NCBI GenBank assembly: GCA_027310505.1
Contig: DAIDAS010000144.1
Coordinates: 1 to 12,075, forward strand
Origin: a bacterium
Lineage (GTDB): Bacteria > Pseudomonadota > Gammaproteobacteria > Burkholderiales > Methylophilaceae
Direction of reading: 5' to 3'
Length of the DNA stretch: 12,075 nt
Part shown: one piece after another, positions 1 through 5,134 of the stretch
Position numbering within the stretch: the first letter of the stretch is position 1
Layout: every line of letters begins with the position of its first letter
Program-made: the position numbers and the translations under genes
Notes under the pieces: generated by a model
Told to the model about the DNA's origin: nothing
The model's database searches: none
What the model saw: only the letters and a program-made list of their open reading frames with translations

Positions 1-585
1 CAATATCGCAGCGAAGAAACACCACACCGACAGCAGCGCCACGGTATAAAAGCCATAGGCCACAAAAAACAGGATCAGCGCCATGACGCCAAAAAGATTG
101 ATCAGGCGGTAGCTCGAGAAGAAGGATCCGATGCAGGTCGCGGCAACATACAGCATCATGACGGGAGCCTGATAAAAGTGTTGTGAAACATAGACAATAT
201 GCTCGCCAGCAATAGCCGAAACCGGATATCGAATTACGAGATAGAGCAGGAATAGACCCACACCCCATCCAAGGATCTGGAATACTGCAATGGCACTCTT
301 TCGCCACGGTACTGGCTCGATGATCCCCACCGCAAAAGGAACGAATATCGGCCATAACACATGCGAGAACATAGTAAAAGCATAGGTGCTCGACCATGCC
401 AACAACGGCGACTCGAATCGGAACGAAAGCCAGAGCATGCCTTCAATGAATTGCTGGATTCCGAACAACAGCGGAATCCATGCCAGCGGCTTCAATCGGG
501 GTTCGTTGGCTAGGCGCAAGGTCTGTATTCCAACGCCAGACAGCATCGCACCTGCAACAAAACTTGCAGTCGCAGAAAAACACAT
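1..585 (-). CDS. DUF6629-like integral membrane protein, C-terminus outside the window
   Basis: An open frame starts at ATG 585 and runs off the left edge after 195 codons without a stop. The protein begins MCFSATASFVAG and continues with an IPLLFGIQQFIEGMLW stretch. I recognise this pattern from a widespread uncharacterised family (DUF6629), identified from memory and not by a search. Several hydrophobic stretches are visible (about residues 8-20, 35-52, 68-88, 98-118 and 138 onward), so it is a polytopic inner-membrane protein. Its function is unknown. An AAAAGGG ribosome site lies about 9 bases before the ATG, and only 30 bases separate it from the YHS-like gene upstream, so the two are probably cotranscribed. 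The N-terminus appears intact and the missing part is only beyond base 1. Confidence 0.8.
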   Translation of the reverse strand, partial: MCFSATASFVAGAMLSGVGIQTLRLANEPRLKPLAWIPLLFGIQQFIEGMLWLSFRFESPLLAWSSTYAFTMFSHVLWPIFVPFAVGIIEPVPWRKSAIAVFQILGWGVGLFLLYLVIRYPVSAIAGEHIVYVSQHFYQAPVMMLYVAATCIGSFFSSYRLINLFGVMALILFFVAYGFYTVALLSVWCFFAAIL

Positions 586-615
586 CAGCTTTAACCCTTT
601 TAATGAATGCAGAAG

Positions 616-849
616 CTAACAGCAGCCACCACGATGATTATGACCGGTAGTAGCACCCAAATAGTGCTCAGGGTCTGCGATAAACTTCAATCGATTTTCG
701 TCGGAGGTAAAGTGGTAGGTGATGCCCTTGTAATCAAATCTCAGGGCAGTGGCCGGCTCGACTGGCCTCCCATCGACTGGATCGCGTTTCAGTGACGCAT
801 AATTGGCATCGTCATGAGAGTGATGACCACCACTATGCCCACAGCCCAT
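616..849 (-). CDS. YHS-domain-like small protein with Cys/His-rich ends
   Basis: A 77-residue protein. I chose ATG 849 over an in-frame ATG at 876 because GAGGAG lies 7 bases before it and the protein then begins MGCGHSGGHHSHDD, a plausible metal-binding head. Residues 23-63 follow the YHS layout: DPVDGRPV, then DYKGITYHF, then a DPEHY close. YHS domains usually carry a Cys in DPVC and a CSxxC-like segment after the aromatic block. Here these are Asp26 and TSDEN, so the usual cysteines are gone. The C-terminus ends GHNHRGGCC (His70, His72, Cys76, Cys77). YHS domains occur in metal-transport and metal-enzyme contexts, so a small soluble metal-binding or sensing role is inferred. It lies between the secreted protein gene and the DUF6629-like gene, probably in one transcript. 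Confidence 0.8.
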   Translation of the reverse strand: MGCGHSGGHHSHDDANYASLKRDPVDGRPVEPATALRFDYKGITYHFTSDENRLKFIADPEHYLGATTGHNHRGGCC

Positions 850-922
850 ACTGCCTCTCCTCAGAAGGAAAAGCAATCGGTATCAGGATCCAGTTCTGCT
901 TTAACCATTCCATATGATTGAC

Positions 923-1417
923 CTATTGGAAACGATAGTCGAAAAGGGCACGGAGAATTTTTTCGTGTGCTGTAGGGCGCCCCACCTCCACTTCGATACG
1001 ATAAACACCCGGCCGGCGAAATGAAAAGTAGTTGCCGAAACTAGCGGTTTCGCCGGTTTGCATCACAGTGAGTGGTTTCAAGGCGCCCGATAACCCTAAT
1101 TCAGCGATGGAGGCTTTCACCTCGACATCATTCACACGCTTGCCGTCTTTGTCGAATATGGCGACGACCAGATGATAGTCATTCACTTTTCCCGATACAC
1201 CGCCATGCATTCTGCTCTCTTCATGAGATGGGTCATGCTGCTTGGTGACCTGCGCAGGTAAAAGTCCATAAAAAATATCGAGGTCACCCACCTTTTGATG
1301 CATATCCGGGCTTGCTCGCTGCTCATGTCCTGCCTTTGGTTCAGCAGCTTGTACTTCCATGGGTACCATGACGACGAGGATAATCGAAATGGCGCAGAAA
1401 TAAAGTCGGAGATTCAT
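923..1417 (-). CDS. secreted periplasmic beta-rich protein, FixH/YtkA-like in outline
   Basis: A 164-residue protein. I chose ATG 1417 because it opens a clear signal peptide (MNLRL, hydrophobic core to about residue 20, cleavage near VQA-A at 24-25) and has an AAGGA site 9 bases upstream. The longer in-frame start at 1540 would translate antecedent ICMT sequence in a different frame and is rejected. After the signal comes a His/Met-rich linker (His61, His65, Met70, His71). Then comes a beta-rich region, residues 80-148, with DYHLVVAIFDKDGKRV, a SFGNYFSF turn and RRPGVYRIEVEV near the end. That outline resembles YtkA/FixH or DUF4198-type immunoglobulin-like periplasmic domains, but I cannot assign a family firmly. 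Its ribosome site overlaps the stop codon of the decayed ICMT gene upstream, which suggests former translational coupling. Function is unknown; a periplasmic metal-related role is inferred from neighbours. Confidence 0.72.
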   Translation of the reverse strand: MNLRLYFCAISIILVVMVPMEVQAAEPKAGHEQRASPDMHQKVGDLDIFYGLLPAQVTKQHDPSHEESRMHGGVSGKVNDYHLVVAIFDKDGKRVNDVEVKASIAELGLSGALKPLTVMQTGETASFGNYFSFRRPGVYRIEVEVGRPTAHEKILRALFDYRFQ

Positions 1418-1430
1418 AGCGGCGTATCCT

Positions 1431-1733
1431 TCATGAAGATAATTTTGGGAAAAAAGCCGGCACGCGAGCAGCATAAGCGTCGTACTCCGCTCCGAATTCA
1501 TCCCGTGCTTCCCGTTCCTCGATCCGGGCCAGCCTGACATACATGATCACGAGGATAGGGAACATGACGACTGTCAGTATCGTGGGCCATTGCAATAGAA
1601 AGCCGAGCATGATCAGTACGAAGCCGATGTATTAAGGGTGCCGGATTCTTGCGTAAGGCCCAGCTGTCGCAAGCCTATGATGGCGTTGCGCAGCATACAG
1701 AACTCGCCACGCGCTTGAGAGCAGGAAGAAACC
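1431..1733 (-). pseudogene. C-terminal remnant of a second ICMT-family methyltransferase gene
   Basis: Translated continuously from 1733 to the TGA at 1431-1433, this stretch aligns without gaps to residues 112-210 of the intact ICMT-family gene at 11369-12016. By my hand count 75 of 99 positions are identical. It keeps GPYARIRHP, GFLLQWPTI, MFPILV and the EEREA...VPAFFP end of the family. One codon is TAA (1632-1634) where the intact paralogue has CAA (Gln145), so the reading frame is interrupted. The first half of the gene (four-fifths of the membrane segments) is absent and is replaced upstream by metallo-hydrolase sequence. The copy differs from its paralogue throughout, so it is an old or separately acquired copy and not a recent duplication. 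Its stop overlaps the ribosome site of the secreted-protein gene at 1417. Confidence 0.88.
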
Positions 1734-2486
1734 GCCGACGATGTCTTGTGCACGCCCTACTGCAAAAACTGGAATCAGCACAATGCCGTTGCGTTTTGCA
1801 GTTTGGTTGATCACTTCGCTGAGCTTAATTCTGGGATCTTCCCTCACATGCAGTCGGTTCCCATAGGTGGACTCTACGACCAAATAATCCGCCTGCTTAA
1901 TGAAAGCGGGGGGCAGCATGATACTGTCATTGGGACGCCCAATGTCACCAGAAAAGAGGATAGAGGTAGTTCTGTCTTCCAATCTTATAAAAGACGAGCC
2001 AAGTATATGGCCGGATGGGCTGAGAGTGCCGGCGACCCTACCCAAATCTATGGTTTCCTCTAAATCGAGAGACTCAAATTGCTCGAGCGCTATCTTGGCA
2101 TCCTCCTTTGTGTAGAGAGGCAAAGCAGGCTTATGCTTGGAGAAGCCGCGTTTGTTCGCAAAACGTGCTTCTTCCTCCTGAAGATGTGCTGAATCCAGAA
2201 GAAGAATTTCACAAAGCTCATGCGTGGCGCGACTGCAAAATATTTTTCCGGCAAAACCATTCTTGACCAAGAGCGGTAGATAACCTGTATGATCAATATG
2301 GGCATGGGTTAGCACCACGGCATCTATCGTCGTAGGATTTATTGGAAAATTGTCCCAATTTCTCAAACGAAGCTGCTTGAGGCCTTGAAACAAACCACAA
2401 TCAACCAAAATTCGTTTTGCGCCCGTTTCTATTAGGTATTTAGAGCCAGTTACGGTAGCGGTTGCACCCAGAAATGTTAACTTCAT
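1632..2486 (-). pseudogene. truncated metallo-beta-lactamase/beta-CASP hydrolase fused in frame to an ICMT remnant
   Basis: ATG 2486 has GGAGAATG just upstream and opens a 284-residue frame. Residues 1-248 are a metallo-beta-lactamase fold RNase-type hydrolase: HAHIDH at 61-66, the metal His160 in SGHILGS, Asp181 in FSGDIGR, and the first beta-CASP motifs ESTYGNR (205-211) and FAVGRAQ (241-247). Members of this family (CPSF73/RNase J/YSH1-like) are usually around 450 residues. The rest of the beta-CASP domain and the C-terminal part with the last metal ligand are missing. From about residue 249-252 the sequence switches to ICMT sequence (GFFLLSSAWRVLY) and stops at the TAA at 1632. The junction lies between about 1733 and 1745. 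A protein may still be made, but it lacks essential active-site parts, so I call it a broken gene. It follows the HMA gene by 33 bases. Confidence 0.88.
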
Positions 2487-2519
2487 TCACATTCTCCAAT
2501 GTAATGAAAAGTTCATTGG

Positions 2520-2777
2520 CTAGCCGCAGCAACATCCACCTTTTTTAGGGATGGAACTCGTTGCCATAGTTTTATCAATGTTAAAACCAGCCATTTCCAC
2601 CGCATATTTCAACTGCTCAAGATTTGTTTCGCTTTCTTTGAATTGCACGGATGCTTCACCCCTCATCAGTGAAACACTGACACCATTCACGCCGGGTACT
2701 GTTTTGAGTGCAGTTTCAACCTTACTAACACAGCCACCACAAGTTATGCCTATGATTTTTAACTGTTCAATTTGCAT
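2520..2777 (-). CDS. HMA-domain heavy-metal chaperone (CopZ/MerP-like)
   Basis: An 85-residue protein with one heavy-metal-associated ferredoxin-like domain at residues 1-67. The metal site is GITCGGC with Cys13 and Cys16. The hydrophobic residue before it is Ile11, where copper chaperones usually have Met. The rest is typical: VSKVETALKTVPGV helix, VSVSLMRGEASVQF strands and LKYAVEMAGF at the second helix. A 15-18 residue tail ends KKGGCCCG, giving three extra cysteines (82-84). There is no signal peptide, so it is a cytosolic metal carrier or buffer. Which metal it binds cannot be read from the sequence; monovalent copper or silver, or mercury, are the usual choices. GGAG lies 8 bases before ATG 2777. 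It sits 16 bases behind the small ORF at 2794-3003 and 33 bases before the truncated hydrolase, in one likely transcript. Confidence 0.92.
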   Translation of the reverse strand: MQIEQLKIIGITCGGCVSKVETALKTVPGVNGVSVSLMRGEASVQFKESETNLEQLKYAVEMAGFNIDKTMATSSIPKKGGCCCG

Positions 2778-2793
2778 ATAAATTCTCCAGGAT

Positions 2794-3003
2794 TCAGTTG
2801 ATGAAGAACGATAGTTTCTCTACCCGACTCCTATCTGAGCCCACTTTTCGGTGGAGCCGAAGAAGCATATCAAACACATTCGTATATGGACTTCCACCTT
2901 CCTCGACCGTGAATTTCGCTGCCTTCACTTTCGCTTCAGCCGTAACATCGTTCGTTATAGCTCGGTAAAATCCACACGTTGTTGCCCAATCTAATGTGCT
3001 CAT
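2794..3003 (-). CDS. small protein of unknown function
   Basis: A 69-residue frame from ATG 3003 that I do not recognise. It begins MSTLDWATTCGFYRAI, is mixed in charge with many Lys/Arg in its second half (LLRLHRKVGSDRSRVEK) and has no signal peptide or membrane segment. Helix is the likely main structure. No other in-frame ATG lies between 3003 and the upstream stop at 3028-3030, and no convincing ribosome site precedes it. It ends 16 bases before the HMA gene, which argues for a real, coupled gene. A perfect inverted repeat starts 13 bases upstream of its start, and the IS-A end lies 41 bases upstream. It could also be the tail of a longer gene whose front was lost when the IS region formed. 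Composition and context support coding, but not strongly. Confidence 0.5.
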   Translation of the reverse strand: MSTLDWATTCGFYRAITNDVTAEAKVKAAKFTVEEGGSPYTNVFDMLLRLHRKVGSDRSRVEKLSFFIN

Positions 3004-3015
3004 GCCAACTGGTTG

Positions 3016-3042
3016 ATTACTGAGTGATTACAATTCAGTAAT
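3016..3042. promoter_or_regulatory. inverted repeat, possible operator before the HMA operon
   Basis: ATTACTGA at 3016-3023 is matched perfectly by its reverse complement TCAGTAAT at 3035-3042, with an 11-base AT-rich spacer. GATTAC also occurs twice 11 bases apart (3015-3020, 3026-3031). The dyad sits just before the start of the small ORF at 3003, where an operator for a metal-responsive repressor (for example ArsR/SmtB type) would lie. There is no U-tract, so a terminator is less likely. IS-A begins only 2-3 bases away, so any original promoter elements farther upstream have been replaced by IS sequence. Operator function is inference. Confidence 0.4.
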
Positions 3043-3044
3043 GT

Positions 3045-3068
3045 TGGACTTCACCCGCTTTACTAGAC
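3045..3068. repeat. left terminal inverted repeat of IS-A
   Basis: TGGACTTCACCCGCT followed by TTACTAGAC. It matches the reverse complement of 4251-4274 at 21 of 24 positions, the mismatches being at positions 16, 18 and 19. It starts TG, as is usual for IS3-family ends, and lies 6 bases beyond the orfB stop codon. Confidence 0.9.
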
Positions 3069-3073
3069 GATTT

Positions 3074-3969
3074 TCAGCTTCCCATTTGTAACTTCTCGAA
3101 CTCCATTGGACTGAGCTGATTCAGGTGGCTGTGACGCCGCTTGCGATTGTAAAACACTTCGATGTATTCAAATATTTCTGATTTGGCCTCTTCCCTCGTG
3201 GAGTAGATTTTTCTCTTGATACGCTCCTTCTTCAAACTACTGAAGAAGGATTCGGCAACCGCATTGTCATAGCAATTACCTCGGCGGCTCATACTCGGAA
3301 TGAGCAGATTGTCTTTACACCACCGCGCGAAATCGTCACTTGCAAACTGGCTGCCCTGATCTGAGTGGATGATGACGGGTTGCTTCGGCTTGCGACGCCA
3401 TACGGCCATCAACAATGCATCCAGAACGATGTCAGTCGCCATCGTAGGCTTCATCGACCAACCGACTACAGTTCGGGAGAACAGGTCAATGACGACAGCC
3501 AGATAGAGCCACCCTTCATATGTGCGCACATAGGTATGTCAGTCACCCAAGCGGCATCAGCCTGGTTCGTTGTGAATTGTTGCTGAAGCCGATTGGGAGC
3601 TACGGTCGCTGGCCTGCCTGAGATATGGCGAGGACGCCGATACCCGCGCATGGATTTAATCTTGGCCTGACTCATTAGCCTGGCGACACGTTTTATACCG
3701 CAACGGTGGCCAGCCTCCCTCAAATCACGATGAATACGAGGGCTGCCATAGATCCCATAACTGTCTTCATAGGACTGCCTGATTTCTATCAGTAGCCTCT
3801 GATCCTCAATCGCACGTTGAGACAGCGGCGCCGCCTTCCAGGCGTAGTACCCACTGCGATGTACCTTGAGGACACGACACATGCTGCTGATTCTGAACTG
3901 GGATTGATGCTGGTCGATGAACGTGTACTTCACTCGGGCTGGCTGGCAAAGTACACGGCGGCTTTTTTT
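3074..3969 (-). pseudogene. IS-A orfB, IS3-family DDE transposase with a one-base frameshift
   Basis: The integrase half of the transposase, normally made by -1 frameshifting from orfA. From the slippery site it reads KKSRRVLCQPARVKYTFI, then the HTH_21-like region (VLKVHRSGYYAWK), then the RNase H-fold core. The first catalytic Asp is in AAWVTDI. Straight after ATA the expected ACN-TAT-GTG lacks one base (about 3533-3537), and the frame shifts into a dead end. The other frame resumes as RTYEGWLYLAVVIDLF and carries the second Asp in IHSDQGSQF and the Glu in NAVAESFF, ending with the TGA at 3074. All three DDE residues are therefore present but split between frames. A sequencing or assembly error could produce the same picture. 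Confidence 0.87.
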
Positions 3970-4214
3970 AATATATCGCGCTCCTCGATCGCACGCTTTA
4001 ATGCCGCATTCAGTCGAGCCACTTCTTGTTTGAGTGCGACCACATCCGCATTCATTGCTGGCCGCTTCTGGCAATCAATTTCCTGCCTCCATTTATAAAG
4101 GCTTTTGGTGGAAACACCGAGTCGCTCAGCAACGTCCGCTACCGCATGGCCGCGATCTGTGATTTGCTTAATCGCTTCGGACTTAAATTCGTCCGTATAT
4201 CTGATGCCCTTCAT
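3930..4214 (-). CDS. IS-A orfA, IS3-family transposase N-terminal protein
   Basis: A 94-residue protein starting MKGIRYTDEFKSEAIKQI. Residues 1-45 form the Tnp_1-type helix-turn-helix (VADVAERLGVSTKSLYKW) that binds the element's ends. Residues 55-85 form a leucine-zipper-like coil (VVALKQEVARLNAALKRAI) used for dimerisation. It ends DILKKAAVYFASQPE, where the A-rich slippery stretch sits. A GAGAG ribosome site lies about 11 bases before ATG 4214. Alone, orfA products typically act as inhibitors; fused by frameshift they become the transposase. The frame is intact, but its partner orfB is damaged. Confidence 0.92.
   Translation of the reverse strand: MKGIRYTDEFKSEAIKQITDRGHAVADVAERLGVSTKSLYKWRQEIDCQKRPAMNADVVALKQEVARLNAALKRAIEERDILKKAAVYFASQPE
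3962..3969 (-). other. programmed -1 frameshift slippery site of IS-A
   Basis: On the coding strand the sequence is AAAAAAAG (seven A, then G), inside the ILKKA codons of orfA. IS3-family elements slip back one base on such A-runs to join orfA to orfB. Shifting here gives YIKKSRRVLCQ, the standard start of the orfB part, so the site fits both place and direction. Confidence 0.8.
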
Positions 4215-4234
4215 CTGACTTTCTCTCTTCCGTT

Positions 4235-4256
4235 TTAGACATTATCAAGTGTCTAA
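4235..4256. promoter_or_regulatory. inverted repeat in the IS-A leader, overlapping the right terminal repeat
   Basis: TTAGACA (4235-4241) and TGTCTAA (4250-4256) are perfect reverse complements around an 8-base spacer. The right arm is shared with the end of the terminal repeat. On the transposase strand the spacer gives CTTGATAA, which could be part of an element promoter. It may be a binding site for OrfA or a hairpin limiting read-through into the element; this is inference. Confidence 0.35.
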
Positions 4257-4274
4257 CAGAGCGGGTGAAGTCCA
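4251..4274. repeat. right terminal inverted repeat of IS-A
   Basis: The reverse complement begins TGGACTTCACCCGCT, then CTGTTAGAC, matching 3045-3068 at 21 of 24 positions. Its outer edge abuts the interrupted orfB of IS-B. The IS-B frame reads through it as GLHPLC and stops at 4253. Confidence 0.9.
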
Positions 4275-4768
4275 AACAGATCCAGCACCACCGATAAATA
4301 TAGCCAGCCCTCATGGGTGCGGATGTAGGTGATATCGGTGACCCATACCCGGTTCGGCTCCGTGATATCGAACTGCTGCTGCACGTGGTTGGGTGCGACC
4401 ACCGACGGCCGACCGTAACGTTGGCCAGGACGACGACGATAGCCTGTTTGCGAACGCAGCCCTTCATCGCGCATGAGTCGGTAGACACGGTGCTTGCCGC
4501 AACGCTCACCCAGGTCACGCAGATCGTCGGTGATCTTGCGGTAGCCATAGACTCCACCGCTCTCCAGCCACGATTGCTTGATCAGTCCCACCAGGCGTTG
4601 GTTCTCCTGCGTCCGCTTCGTCACTGGCGCATTGCGCCAAGCGTAATACCCACTGGGATGCACGGCCATTACCCGACACATGCGTCGTACTGAATGCTGG
4701 GATTCGTGATCCCGGATGAATGCGTACCTTACCGGGATTCTTTGGCAAAGTACGCGGCGGCCTTTTTT
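4253..4768 (-). pseudogene. IS-B orfB, 5' fragment cut by IS-A
   Basis: The beginning of a second IS3-family integrase frame: KKGRRVLCQRIPVRYAFI, the HTH-like block MAVHPSGYYAWR, VYGYRKITDDL, and the first catalytic Asp in RVWVTDITYIRTHEGW. It continues to SVVLDLF and then enters the IS-A terminal repeat, adding six unrelated residues before TAG at 4253. The second Asp and the Glu of the DDE triad are absent, so it cannot be catalytic. It would be reached by frameshift from orfA at 4762-4768. Sequence differs clearly from IS-A orfB, so IS-B is a different IS3 member. Confidence 0.92.
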
Positions 4769-5007
4769 AGGATGTCGCGCTCCTCCGTCACCCGCTTCAA
4801 CTCGGCCTTGAGTCGGCGCAGCTCGGCATCCTTGCCTTGCGCTTCCAAACGCGCCGGTTCTGGCTGGCTGTACTTCTTCACCCACGCGTACAGACTATGC
4901 TGGGATACCCCCAGTCGGGCAGAAACCTCGGACACCGGATAACGCCGTTCGGTGATCTGCTTCACCGTTTCAATCTTGAATTCTTCTGCGTAACGCTTGC
5001 TACTCAT
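4729..5007 (-). CDS. IS-B orfA, IS3-family transposase N-terminal protein
   Basis: A 92-residue protein starting MSSKRYAEEFKIETVKQI. The helix-turn-helix is at residues 22-43 (VSEVSARLGVSQHSLYAW). A heptad-like coil follows (AELRRLKAELKRVTEERDIL), then the KKAAAYFAKESR end over the slippery site. GGAGG lies 5 bases before ATG 5007. The frame is intact, but the element has lost half of its catalytic frame. OrfA could still bind IS-B-type ends elsewhere in the genome. Confidence 0.92.
   Translation of the reverse strand: MSSKRYAEEFKIETVKQITERRYPVSEVSARLGVSQHSLYAWVKKYSQPEPARLEAQGKDAELRRLKAELKRVTEERDILKKAAAYFAKESR
4762..4768 (-). other. programmed -1 frameshift slippery site of IS-B
   Basis: AAAAAAG on the coding strand, within the codons for LKKA of orfA. 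A -1 shift gives KKGRRVLCQ, the usual orfB entry. It is a classical A6G IS3-family signal. Confidence 0.82.
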
Positions 5008-5023
5008 GACACCTCCATTTGAC

Positions 5024-5038
5024 GCCTTAGTTTAAGGC
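5024..5038. repeat. small hairpin in the IS-B leader
   Basis: GCCTTA (5024-5029) and TAAGGC (5033-5038) are perfect reverse complements with a three-base loop, located between the IS-B end and the orfA ribosome site. In a transcript entering the element from outside it could form a short stem. A role in limiting read-through is speculative. Confidence 0.35.
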
Positions 5039-5043
5039 TGAAA

Positions 5044-5070
5044 GGTGTCTACTGCATTAGGGGCGATTCA
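5044..5070. repeat. right terminal repeat of IS-B (partner lost)
   Basis: The reverse complement begins TGAATCGCCCCTAATG and ends GTAGACACC, matching the usual look of IS3-family ends. No copy in the opposite orientation exists in the window, consistent with loss of the left part of IS-B. Confidence 0.75.
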
Positions 5071-5101
5071 TAACCTATTCTTTCTATCTGGAATATTCTG
5101 T

Positions 5102-5134
5102 GCAACTTTGATGCTGAGACGCACTTAAAGTTGC
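5102..5134. terminator. hairpin across the stop codon of the nuclease-like gene
   Basis: GCAACTTT (5102-5109) and AAAGTTGC (5127-5134) are perfect reverse complements around a 17-base loop. The stop codon of the gene at 5125-6390 lies in it. The stem is short and AT-rich and no run of U follows, so a canonical intrinsic terminator is not supported. It may be a weak 3' end structure or chance. Confidence 0.3.

Larger units (their letters stand above)
3045..4274 (-). mobile_element. IS3-family insertion sequence IS-A, full length but with damaged transposase
   Basis: A 1230-base element bounded by inverted repeats beginning TGGACTTCACCCGCT on both sides (21 of 24 bases match). If one more matching T is counted at each end it spans 3044-4275. 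It contains the two overlapping reading frames of the IS3 family, orfA and orfB, joined by an A-rich slippery stretch. No direct target duplication is visible: the left outer bases are ..AGTAATG and the right are AACAGATC. The right end interrupts orfB of the neighbouring element IS-B, while the left neighbour is unrelated to IS-B. The orfB frame is broken near 3535, so this copy probably cannot move on its own. Confidence 0.9.
4275..5070 (-). mobile_element. IS-B, truncated IS3-family element
   Basis: The right part of an IS3-family element. Its outer end is at 5070, where the coding strand begins TGAATCGCCCC and continues to GTAGACACC, a familiar IS3-type terminus. It holds orfA, the slippery site and the first half of orfB. 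The left part, about 400 bases including the end of orfB and the other terminal repeat, is not present on either side of IS-A. Loss probably happened by an IS-A-adjacent deletion or by recombination between IS copies. Confidence 0.87.

Noticed and set aside
1418..1540. Longer start for the secreted protein at 1540
   Set aside because: It would place 41 residues in front of a good signal peptide, and these bases are better read in another frame as the ICMT remnant. The start at 1417 has its own ribosome site.
1632..2486. A new functional two-domain enzyme from the hydrolase-ICMT fusion
   Set aside because: The ICMT part is only 33 residues of a membrane enzyme before a stop, and the hydrolase half lacks later catalytic motifs, so decay is the simpler explanation.
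3042..4277. Target-site duplication around IS-A
   Set aside because: The three to five bases outside the left and right ends do not match, even when the end is moved by one base.
3045..5070. A composite transposon made of the two IS elements
   Set aside because: The elements differ, lie side by side in the same orientation and enclose no cargo; one is truncated by the other.
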